Source of the DNA: Bacillota bacterium
Lineage (GTDB): Bacteria; Bacillota; Clostridia; Lachnospirales; CAG-274
Length of the DNA: 64,000 nt
Reading direction: 5' to 3'
NCBI GenBank assembly: GCA_017460805.1
Contig: JAFUAF010000057.1
Span: forward strand, 1-64,000
The notes under the pieces are model-generated. The model saw only the letters and a program-made list of their open reading frames with translations, searched no databases and was not told the origin of the DNA. The translations under genes were made by a program, and so were the position numbers. Shown here one piece after another: positions 32,680 to 39,857 of the stretch. The stretch's first letter is position 1; the number at the start of each line of letters is the position of its first letter.

Positions 32680-33597
32680 GTGAAGAATAAATATATATTT
32701 ATTGCAGTAGTGCTTGTACTCCTTTTCTGTATGACATCAGGTACATTTGCAGAGGGACTGTACAAAGGCATGACTGCAAATGTACCTGTTTCTTTTGTGT
32801 CAAAAAGCGGCACAAGTGACTGTACGATAGTCATGGAAACGATGAATGATTCTCCCGAACCTTTTGAAAGCGAACTGACACTTTCTTCAAGCGGTACGGA
32901 AGATTTTAAGATGAATATTACCGAACCGGGCAACTACAAATACAAAGTGTATCAGCGCCCCGGTGAGGACAAAAATATAACGTATGACGATACTGTATAT
33001 ACCGTAACTTTGTATGTGACGGAAAGCACGGAAAATACGCTTAAATACGCTGTTGTTGCCGCAACCGACAAATCGGACGACAAACCCGACAAAGTTGAAT
33101 TTGTCAATCAGCGTACAAGCGGCGGGAACGATGAAGAGAAAGACGACAATAAGGAACAGCCCGATAGGCCGCAAAGTACGGATGATACGGGCAGAACTTC
33201 CTCGGGCGGCGGAAAGAGTACTCCGCTTAACAAAAGGGTCACTACTACAGTGACGGATAAACCCGATACACCGGACGCCCCCGACACACCAAACGCCCCC
33301 GACACACCGGATGATACAAATTCAACGGACGATCCGTCAAACGGTACGGATAATTCGGTCATCGGTACGGACGGCTCCGATATAGGTACGGATTCGGCCG
33401 ATAAGGAGAGCGGCGATTCGGGCAATATTATCGTGACCGATAAGGATAAAACGGACGAGCAGATCACAACGGAGACCGCAGTAAATACGGGCGACAGGAA
33501 CAGACAAGACCTTTGGCTTGCTGTCATGTGCGCATCCCTTGCGGTGGTGGTTATAAGCACTCTTGCCGAAAAAAGATATAATAAAATAATACATTAA
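32680..33597 (+). CDS. Spy0128/FctA-like pilin with Pro-rich stalk and NTGD sorting motif
   Basis: A 305-residue secreted protein. Signal peptide (about 1-25, ending near GTFAEG); a pilin isopeptide-linkage domain of the Spy0128 type (about 26-150: VPVSFVSKSG, ITEPGNYKYKVYQRPGED, YDDTVYTVTLYVT, VEFVNQRT); a low-complexity stalk with repeats such as PDTPDAPDTPNAPDTP and DGSDIGTDS; then VNTGDRNRQ, a hydrophobic helix and a short tail with K and R. NTGD replaces LPxTG as the likely sortase signal. Start is GTG at 32680 with GGGGAAAGGG upstream, 24 bases after the sortase gene. It is probably a shaft or base pilin. Confidence 0.87.
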   Translation: MKNKYIFIAVVLVLLFCMTSGTFAEGLYKGMTANVPVSFVSKSGTSDCTIVMETMNDSPEPFESELTLSSSGTEDFKMNITEPGNYKYKVYQRPGEDKNITYDDTVYTVTLYVTESTENTLKYAVVAATDKSDDKPDKVEFVNQRTSGGNDEEKDDNKEQPDRPQSTDDTGRTSSGGGKSTPLNKRVTTTVTDKPDTPDAPDTPNAPDTPDDTNSTDDPSNGTDNSVIGTDGSDIGTDSADKESGDSGNIIVTDKDKTDEQITTETAVNTGDRNRQDLWLAVMCASLAVVVISTLAEKRYNKIIH

Positions 33598-33599
33598 AA

Positions 33600-33629
33600 A
33601 AAGCTTGGATATCACGTTACCCAAGCTTT
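33600..33629. terminator. Bidirectional terminator after pilin gene
   Basis: Perfect 9-bp stem AAAGCTTGG/CCAAGCTTT (33600-33608, 33621-33629), with A residues before and TTGTTTT after. It serves the pilin transcript and the convergent gene at 33641. Confidence 0.85.
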
Positions 33630-33640
33630 TTGTTTTGGAA

Positions 33641-33844
33641 TTATACGCCGAAATAGCTGTCGGAAGAACCCTCGCCGTTAAATACATAATAGCATTTGTT
33701 CTCCTCGGGCTTGTAGTAAAGCTCTACAGTATGAAGATCCTTTACCTTGTTGCCGTCGTTTTTCCATATTTCCTTTGCGGTTTCAAGCAGAGCACTTGTG
33801 TTTACCTGTCTGCCGGAAAATTCTACAAAAAGTTCTGTTTTCAT
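33641..33844 (-). CDS. DUF6465-like small protein
   Basis: A 67-residue soluble protein: TELFVEFSGRQVNTSALLETAKEIWK, then VELYYKPEENKCYYVFNGEG. This beta-alpha-beta-beta pattern with a C-terminal YYVFNG segment fits the small DUF6465 proteins of Clostridia, whose function is unknown. Strong GGGGGAA ribosome site. It stands alone between a terminator and the SSB-like gene, which is 70 bases upstream on the same strand and may share its transcript. Confidence 0.7.
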   Translation of the reverse strand: MKTELFVEFSGRQVNTSALLETAKEIWKNDGNKVKDLHTVELYYKPEENKCYYVFNGEGSSDSYFGV

Positions 33845-33914
33845 TGGTAGTTCCCCCTTTGAATTTTTTTATGTATTTTTATTTATTTTATTTTACTATT
33901 TTTTTTCGCATTTG

Positions 33915-34556
33915 TCAATGTTTAGATAATTCAGTCGGTTTTTCTTCGGGAATAATAAGTTCCGCGCGCGAAACGGAGACTTCATAGGCGGTTTTTTCTA
34001 TAACTTCCGTTTCGGATAGCTTTTTCTGATATATGCGCGACTGCATTCGTCCGGTTAAAAGAATATTGTTGCCCGTTTCAAGCCTGTTGGCGAAAACCGC
34101 ATTTCTTCCCCAGCAGATGCAGGGTATGTAGTCGGATTTATTGTAGCTGCGGTTTACGGCAAGCAGGATATCGGCTATTTTTCTGCCAAACGGGGTGGTG
34201 CGGTAAACACAGGGCTTGCAGATGAAACCGTTTAGTTCTATTTGGTTTTTAGGCTCGTCTGTCGGGTCTATATGACACATATCCCGCGCAAATATCGTCA
34301 GTATCAGCTTTGTGCGCCCGTCGGCGTAACTGTTGTACGAGCGTATCTGTCCCGTTATCTCCACATAGTCGTCGGGCTTGTAGTCGCTGCCTGTCAGCCG
34401 CTCCGATACTGTAACGGGCAAAATATCATTTATGCCGCTGAGCCTCCTGCATTCTATAAAAAACGTGAAAAATCTTTCGCCGTATGCTTCGTGGCTGTAT
34501 TCAAAACCGCTTGCTATGCGTCCGCTTACAACAGCATTATTTGTAGTAGCTTCCAT
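33915..34556 (-). CDS. Single-stranded DNA-binding protein-like, two OB folds
   Basis: A 213-residue protein made of two similar OB-fold halves. The first (about 1-100) begins NNAVVSGRIASGFEYSHEAY with FFIECRRLSG and VEITGQIRSYN; the second (about 105-205) has IELNGFICKPCVYRTTPFGRKIADILLAVNR in parts, then YIPCICWGRNAVFA, a typical SSB strand, and GNNILLTGRMQSR. Unlike the housekeeping SSB it has no acidic C-terminal tip, ending instead in a lysine-rich stretch. It probably binds single-stranded DNA or acts as a PriB/SSB paralogue. It is isolated from other replication genes here. Confidence 0.8.
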   Translation of the reverse strand: MEATTNNAVVSGRIASGFEYSHEAYGERFFTFFIECRRLSGINDILPVTVSERLTGSDYKPDDYVEITGQIRSYNSYADGRTKLILTIFARDMCHIDPTDEPKNQIELNGFICKPCVYRTTPFGRKIADILLAVNRSYNKSDYIPCICWGRNAVFANRLETGNNILLTGRMQSRIYQKKLSETEVIEKTAYEVSVSRAELIIPEEKPTELSKH

Positions 34557-34929
34557 TTGTATACTCCCCTCGTAAAATAATTTCGTTCTTTAAATACTAT
34601 TCAAAAAACAGGGGTGATATGTTATCGGGTAAAGAAATTTGCAAAATTGCGCAAAGTATCAAAAATAACAATTATTAAAGCAAAAATCAATGCGGCATTA
34701 ACGAAAAAAGGCTTAAATAGCGGGATTGAACGGTGTTTTTTATATTTCAAAAAATGAAAAATTAACCAATAAATATTAAAAATATATTACAATTTTATGA
34801 AATTTTCGTTTTTTTATAAAAAATGTATAAATTTCTCTTTTATTTTTTCCTGTTTTGTTGTACAATAAGATTAGACCAATATGAAAACAGTATGACGGTA
34901 AGAATATAAACGAGAAGGAGCTGGGGAAA
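34557..34929. other. Intergenic region between divergent SSB-like and CdaR-like genes
   Basis: About 370 AT-rich bases. A palindrome-like TTTGC/GCAAA pair lies at about 34638-34655. A TACAAT -10 element is at 34860-34865 but has no clear -35. An AGAAGGAG ribosome site ends the region before the ATG at 34930. Nothing else was recognised. Confidence 0.4.
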
Positions 34930-36021
34930 ATGATATCAAACCAAATACTGCAAAACACAATCGACGGACTGAAAAACATTACCAGACGCGAACTCAGCGT
35001 AGTGGAGCGTGAGGGAAAGATAGTTGCTACCACCGAGGAAGATATGGTAAATGCAACTATAGACAACCTTGGCATCTTTGTTGCAAGCCCCGCGGAAAAT
35101 CAGCTTGTGCAGGGCTATCAGTATTTCAAGGTGTTCGATAACGGCGCTACGGAATACATAGTTATGATAAAGGGCGAGGACGAGGAGACATATCGTATCG
35201 GCAAGATAACCGCTTTCCAGATACAAAATCTGCTTGTTGCCTATAAGGAAAGATACGACAGGGACAACTTTATCAAAAACCTGCTGCTTGACAATCTTTT
35301 GCTTGTGGATATCTATTCGCGCGCAAAGAAACTCCGTATCGAGAACAATGTGCGCCGTATAGTTTACCTTATCGAAACAGAGATAGACAAAGACCTTAAT
35401 GTTGTTGAGATCGTGCGCGGCATTTTCCCGACAAAGCAGAAAGATTTTGTTACCGCTGTTGACGAAAAGAGCATTATTCTTGTAAAAGAACTTAAAATGA
35501 AAGATACCCGCGAGGATATTGAAAATATAGCAAAATCCATTTATGACACCCTTGTTGCGGAAACCATGAGCAATGTTTATGTTGCTATAGGTACAGCCGT
35601 TATGGATCTTAAAAATGTGTCCGCTTCTTACAAAGAGGCTAAAATGGCACTTGAAGTCGGCAAGATATTTGAGGAGAGCCAGAATGTCGTTAATTACGAA
35701 CAGCTTGGTATCGGCCGTCTTATCTACCAGCTTCCCATACCGCTTTGCCGTATGTTTATAAACGAGGTGCTTCACGGCCTTTCAATGGATCAGTTTGACG
35801 ACGAAACTTTGACGACCGTAAACAAATTCTTTGAATATAACCTTAATGTTTCGGAAACTTCGCGTCAGCTGTATATCCATAGAAATACGCTTGTTTACAG
35901 ACTTGACAAACTCCAGAAGATGACAGGTCTTGACCTTAGAAACTTTGATGATGCAATTATATTCAAGGTTATGCTTATGGTAAGCAAGTATATGAACAAC
36001 AAGGACAACTTTATTTATTAA
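34930..36021 (+). CDS. CdaR/PucR-family transcriptional regulator
   Basis: A 363-residue cytoplasmic protein. The N-terminal third may be a sensory domain of the sugar-diacid-recognition type (VVEREGKIVATTEEDM). The middle contains the GGDEF-like CdaR region (VYVAIGTAVMDLKNVSASYKEAKMAL in parts), and the C-terminus ends in the PucR-type HTH: FFEYNLNVSETSRQLYIHRNTLVYRLDKLQKMTGLDL. Members activate sugar-diacid or purine genes; here no catabolic gene adjoins. It is a single gene with a terminator, directly upstream of ftsE, an arrangement that recurs in Clostridia but whose meaning is unclear. Confidence 0.87.
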   Translation: MISNQILQNTIDGLKNITRRELSVVEREGKIVATTEEDMVNATIDNLGIFVASPAENQLVQGYQYFKVFDNGATEYIVMIKGEDEETYRIGKITAFQIQNLLVAYKERYDRDNFIKNLLLDNLLLVDIYSRAKKLRIENNVRRIVYLIETEIDKDLNVVEIVRGIFPTKQKDFVTAVDEKSIILVKELKMKDTREDIENIAKSIYDTLVAETMSNVYVAIGTAVMDLKNVSASYKEAKMALEVGKIFEESQNVVNYEQLGIGRLIYQLPIPLCRMFINEVLHGLSMDQFDDETLTTVNKFFEYNLNVSETSRQLYIHRNTLVYRLDKLQKMTGLDLRNFDDAIIFKVMLMVSKYMNNKDNFIY

Positions 36022-36035
36022 AAAGTGTGTAAATA

Positions 36036-36076
36036 TGGGGTTTGCCGTAAGTATTTCTATTGCGGCAGCCCCATTT
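36036..36076 (+). terminator. Terminator after the CdaR-like gene
   Basis: Long stem: TGGGG then TTGCCG (36036-36047) pairing with CGGCAGCCCCA (36063-36073), with a bulged T. The T tract is short (TTT). Confidence 0.6.
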
Positions 36077-36181
36077 GACATCTGTGAAAAGTTTGCATAA
36101 TTATACATTTGTGCAGATTTTTCAGAAATGTCTTTTTGCGGTTGAATTTATTGCTGTTGAGTTCCGGAAAGGATGATAAAA

Positions 36182-36868
36182 TTGATAACGATAGACAATG
36201 TTACAAAAATTTATGAAAACGGCGCTATCGGCGTTAAGGAAATGAATTTGCATATCGAACAGGGCGAATTTGTTTTTGTTGTCGGTACGTCGGGCTCGGG
36301 TAAGTCTACTTTTATGCGTATGCTTTTGAAAGAAGTAGACCCCACAACGGGCAGCATCATAATCGACGGCCAGGATATAACCACGCTCAAAAGACGTGAA
36401 ATACCGCTTTTCAGACGTAAAATAGGCGTTGTGTTCCAGGATTTCCGTCTGCTGCCGTCAAAAACGGTTTATGAGAATGTGGCTTTCGCCATGCAGGTAG
36501 TCGAAGCGCCGCCTAAACTTATCAGACGTACCGTGCCGCAGGTTTTGAGCATGGTCGGTCTGCATAAAAAGGCAAAGGCTTACCCAAATCAGCTTTCGGG
36601 CGGCGAGCAGCAGAGAGTTGCGCTTGCGCGTGCAATCATCAATAAGCCGCCTATTTTGCTTGCGGATGAGCCTACGGGTAATCTTGACCCCGATACCGCA
36701 TGGGAGATAATGGAACTTCTTGAAGATATCAATATGCGCGGTACGACCCTTGTTGTTGCCACCCATGCAAAGGATATCGTGGATAAAATGCAAAAACGTG
36801 TTGTAACTATAAAAAAAGGCGTTGTTCAGCGCGATGTGCAGGAAGGCGGTTACGACGATGAAATTTAG
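36182..36868 (+). CDS. ftsE: Cell division ATP-binding protein FtsE
   Basis: ABC-type ATPase of the FtsEX complex, about 228 residues. Walker A GTSGSGKST, Q-loop VVFQDFRLLP, signature LSGGEQQRVALARA, Walker B ILLADEPTGNLDP and H-loop VVATHAKDIV are all present; the Q-loop QDFRLLP is typical of FtsE. The start is taken as TTG 36182, eight bases after AAAGGA; ATG 36173 is in frame but touches the ribosome site. It overlaps ftsX by 11 bases. With FtsX and the M23 hydrolase downstream it forms a module that switches on wall hydrolysis during division or elongation. Confidence 0.95.
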   Translation: MITIDNVTKIYENGAIGVKEMNLHIEQGEFVFVVGTSGSGKSTFMRMLLKEVDPTTGSIIIDGQDITTLKRREIPLFRRKIGVVFQDFRLLPSKTVYENVAFAMQVVEAPPKLIRRTVPQVLSMVGLHKKAKAYPNQLSGGEQQRVALARAIINKPPILLADEPTGNLDPDTAWEIMELLEDINMRGTTLVVATHAKDIVDKMQKRVVTIKKGVVQRDVQEGGYDDEI

Positions 36869-37976
36869 GACATTTCAGTTTCACCTGGAGCAGGGCATAA
36901 GAGGTCTGTTTAAAAACGGTATCATGTCCCTTGCATCAATAGGTATAGTAGGTGCCTGTATTTTTATTGTTATTGTGTCGCTGTGTGTGGCGTTTAATAT
37001 CGACTCCATTTTACAGCAGATAGAAAACAATATCGGTATAGAGATTTTCTTTGGCAATGAGCCTACAGAGGAGCAGATAGCGGGTTTGGAGGAAGAAATA
37101 AAGCAGCAGCCCCATGTTATCGGCGTTACATACAATTCTTACGATGATGCGCTTGACCGTGCAAAGGAAAAGCTGAACATGGAATCGCTTGAAAGTCTGA
37201 GAAACGACAATCCTCTGCCGCGTTCGTTCTATATCAGCCTTGACAGCATAAAGGCGCAGAAAAATTTTATCGAATATCTTAACGGACTGCAAATTTCTTT
37301 TGAACAGCAGTTTTTGAACGAATTGCAGACTATGCCGAAAGAAGAAGCTGTGACGGAACAGACTACGGCAGCTGCGGCGGAAACGCCTGCAGAGGGTGCA
37401 ACGGCGGCGGTGCAGGCCGATCTATCCGTGGAAATGGCATCGGAGCAGGTGCAGGAGATAACCACAACGGATATAAATGCGGGTCTTAATATCGGTGACA
37501 GCGGCTATACTTTCCGCGGTATCGAGAAGATAATGCACGCACAGGGCGCAACAAGCACACTTGCGGCGATAGATACAGTTGTGCGTATCGTCAGCATTAT
37601 TCTTGTTATCCTGCTTTGCATTGTTTCTGTAGGTATTATAATGAACACTATAAAACTGACTGTTTTTATCAGACGAAACGAGATAAGTATTATGAAATAT
37701 GTGGGTGCTACGGACTGGTTTATCCGCTGGCCTTTTGTTATAGAGGGTCTGCTTATCGGTATAATCGGTGCGGCTATCCCGTGTATCGTTTCGTGGTATG
37801 GTTATGATAAAGTAGTGACCGTAATTTATGACAAAGCGCCAATAATACAGACCTTGTTCAAATTTGTTGCGGGCAGGGAAATATTCGGTTATGTTGTGCC
37901 GATCTGTCTGCTTATAGGTGCGGCATTGGGTGTTCTGGGCAGCGCCAATGCCATCAGAAAACACCTTAATGTGTAA
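36858..37976 (+). CDS. ftsX: Cell division protein FtsX, with enlarged extracellular loop
   Basis: Membrane partner of FtsE, 372 residues. Order: N-terminal helix (about 20-45, SLASIGIVGACIFIVIVSL), extracellular domain containing EIFFGNEPTEEQIAGLEEEI, then three more membrane helices in the last 130 residues (RIVSIILVILLCIVSVGIIM and following). After INYLNGL-type text there is an Ala/Glu/Thr-rich stretch (about residues 155-200, with TTAAAAETPAEGATAAV) that makes the extracellular loop larger than in Bacillus-type FtsX (about 300 residues in total). The start at 36858 is the ATG that gives the family N-terminus MKFRTFQFHLEQG; it overlaps ftsE by 11 bases. Confidence 0.94.
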   Translation: MKFRTFQFHLEQGIRGLFKNGIMSLASIGIVGACIFIVIVSLCVAFNIDSILQQIENNIGIEIFFGNEPTEEQIAGLEEEIKQQPHVIGVTYNSYDDALDRAKEKLNMESLESLRNDNPLPRSFYISLDSIKAQKNFIEYLNGLQISFEQQFLNELQTMPKEEAVTEQTTAAAAETPAEGATAAVQADLSVEMASEQVQEITTTDINAGLNIGDSGYTFRGIEKIMHAQGATSTLAAIDTVVRIVSIILVILLCIVSVGIIMNTIKLTVFIRRNEISIMKYVGATDWFIRWPFVIEGLLIGIIGAAIPCIVSWYGYDKVVTVIYDKAPIIQTLFKFVAGREIFGYVVPICLLIGAALGVLGSANAIRKHLNV

Positions 37977-37999
37977 AAGTTTGAAAGGAAGTAATTTCT

Positions 38000-39214
38000 T
38001 TGAAGAAAAGTATTTTGTCTTGTGCCGTTACGCTGACGGTGACCGCTGTTTTTGCGGTAAGCGCCGTTTCTGCGGAAAGCATAAGCGATCTTAAACAGCA
38101 AAGTCAGGGCATAAGAAGCCGTATCTCCAGCGCCCAAAGCCAGCTTAACAGCGTTATCAGCCAAAAGGAAGATACGCAAAGCGAGATAAGGCAGCTTGAC
38201 AGCGAACTTGCGGAAGTGCAGGCGGAGCTTGACAGGCTTATTCGGGAGTATACGGAGACTACACAGCGCCTTGACCTGACAAACGAGGAGCTTGAGAGGG
38301 CTACCAATCAGAAAAAAGAACAGTATGAAACGCTTAAACAGCGTGTGCGTGTTATGTATGAAAACGGCACGGCGGGTTATCTTGAAACCATTTTAAATGC
38401 CGAGAATATGTCGGACTTTTTGCAGCGAATGGAATATACCAACCGTATTATGGACTATGACAAGCATCTGCTTGAAAGTTTTGCGCAGATGGAGACCCTT
38501 ATTTCCGACTCAGTTACAAGGATAGAACAGGACAAGAAAAGGCTTGAAGTCCTGCAAAAAGAGACTGAGGACGAGCAGGAACTTCTTAATGAGAAAATAG
38601 CACAGAAAAACGAACTTGTTAAGAAACTGGACAGCAGCGAGGAAACTTACCGCGACCAGATAGAGGAACTTGAAAGCCAGGACGCAGATATCCAGGCAAT
38701 GATAAAGAAAAAACAGCAGGCGGCAGCGGCGGCAGCTTCTTCATCATCAAGAAGCAGCGGTGCATCCCGCAGTTACAGCAGTTATCAGCCAAGCTCGGTA
38801 GTCTATGCTTCAAACGGCGCAAACTTTATGTATCCCGTACCCGCATATTCGGGCTATACGCCAAACTCCGGCTATGGTTACCGTTCAAGCCCGATAAGCG
38901 GCGGCTCGGAATTCCATACGGGTCTTGACCTCAAGGCAACACTTAATACCGACGTTGTTGCGGCGGAAAGCGGTACTGTTATTTATGCAGGCTGGCGCGG
39001 CGGCTACGGCAACTGTGTTATTATTGACCACGGCGGCGGGGTGAGTACGCTGTATGCACATAACAACGTGCTTTGTGTTACAAACGGACAGAGCGTTGAG
39101 AAAGGACAAGTCATTTCAAAGGCGGGCACAACGGGCTATTCGACGGGTGTGCATCTGCATTTTGAGGTGCGTATAAACGGTTCGCATACAAATCCGACAC
39201 CATACATATATTAA
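38000..39214 (+). CDS. Secreted coiled-coil M23 peptidase (EnvC/CwlO-type, FtsEX partner)
   Basis: A 404-residue secreted protein. Signal peptide (about 1-25, ending VSAES); a long coiled coil (about 27-245) rich in Q, E and K; a Ser-rich linker; then a LytM/M23 domain (about 275-404) with zinc ligands in FHTGLDLKA (His and Asp) and in [13 protein letters not shown] (HxH). The intact ligand set suggests an active peptidase that cuts peptidoglycan cross-links or stems. The coiled coil is the part that binds FtsX in related systems. The start is TTG at 38000 with AAAGGAAG upstream, 23 bases after ftsX, so the three genes form an operon. Confidence 0.93.
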   Translation: MKKSILSCAVTLTVTAVFAVSAVSAESISDLKQQSQGIRSRISSAQSQLNSVISQKEDTQSEIRQLDSELAEVQAELDRLIREYTETTQRLDLTNEELERATNQKKEQYETLKQRVRVMYENGTAGYLETILNAENMSDFLQRMEYTNRIMDYDKHLLESFAQMETLISDSVTRIEQDKKRLEVLQKETEDEQELLNEKIAQKNELVKKLDSSEETYRDQIEELESQDADIQAMIKKKQQAAAAAASSSSRSSGASRSYSSYQPSSVVYASNGANFMYPVPAYSGYTPNSGYGYRSSPISGGSEFHTGLDLKATLNTDVVAAESGTVIYAGWRGGYGNCVIIDHGGGVSTLYAHNNVLCVTNGQSVEKGQVISKAGTTGYSTGVHLHFEVRINGSHTNPTPYIY

Positions 39215-39220
39215 CAAATA

Positions 39221-39254
39221 CGGGAGTTGTTGTTTTCGATAACTCCCGATTTTT
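39221..39254 (+). terminator. Terminator of the ftsEX-hydrolase operon
   Basis: Perfect 8-bp stem CGGGAGTT/AACTCCCG (39221-39228, 39241-39248), followed by ATTTTT. The next gene's ribosome site (CGGGAGG) follows directly, so some read-through is possible. Confidence 0.82.
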
Positions 39255-39267
39255 CGGGAGGATAAAA

Positions 39268-39741
39268 ATGAAATTACCTATAGCGGGAGCGGAATGCCCC
39301 AACTGTAATACAAAAATACCGTTTTATAACGAGCATGAATACAAATACGGCTCACCGATAGTTACCTGTAAGCATTGCGGCAAAAAATACCTTGACCTGC
39401 GTTATCACGAGATAGCTGTTGAGGGTATGCCGCAGAATGAGCTTAACGGCAAAAGATATCTTGTTTTCGGTCTTATCTGCCTTATAATAAGCATTGCAGG
39501 GGCTTTGTTCAGCTTTTATTACATAAGGGCAACAGGCGGCAGACTTATACTTGAAATAGCGTTTATATCACCTATTGCCGCTGTTGCCGCAATATTCAAT
39601 TTTATTGAGCTTATCAATGTAAAAACGGGCGCAAAGCAAAAGCGCCTTGAAAGATATATGCAGGCATCGCGCGAAAGACTGAAAGACCGAGTCTATGCCG
39701 CAGAACTTGAAGAAAACGGATATAAGCTTCCGAAAGATTGA
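39268..39741 (+). CDS. Zinc-ribbon protein with two membrane helices
   Basis: A 157-residue protein. The N-terminal zinc ribbon has CPNC (10-13) and CKHC (34-37) in the arrangement of rubredoxin-like knuckles. Two hydrophobic helices follow (about residues 65-85, LVFGLICLIISIAGALFSFYY, and 95-115), then a charged C-terminal helix of about 35 residues. A family name is not clear to me; small ribbon-plus-membrane proteins of this kind are common and uncharacterised. GGGAGG ribosome site 8 bases before the ATG. It follows the ftsEX operon terminator and has its own terminator. Confidence 0.78.
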   Translation: MKLPIAGAECPNCNTKIPFYNEHEYKYGSPIVTCKHCGKKYLDLRYHEIAVEGMPQNELNGKRYLVFGLICLIISIAGALFSFYYIRATGGRLILEIAFISPIAAVAAIFNFIELINVKTGAKQKRLERYMQASRERLKDRVYAAELEENGYKLPKD

Positions 39742-39747
39742 CCTTAA

Positions 39748-39786
39748 CACCCGCAAAATGTGAAATATCATGCTGCGGGTGTTTTT
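39748..39786 (+). terminator. Terminator of the zinc-ribbon gene
   Basis: Perfect 8-bp stem CACCCGCA/TGCGGGTG (39748-39755, 39774-39781) followed by TTTTT. Confidence 0.88.
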
Positions 39787-39789
39787 CTA

Positions 39790-39818
39790 TTGATTTTTCC
39801 TTTTTTATATGCTATAAT
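39790..39818 (+). promoter_or_regulatory. Promoter of the stalk-domain surface protein
   Basis: -35 TTGATT (39790-39795), 17-bp spacer, perfect -10 TATAAT (39813-39818), right after the preceding terminator. Confidence 0.75.
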
Positions 39819-39857
39819 TCATATAACTGTAAATAAATTGATATGGAAAGATAAGCC

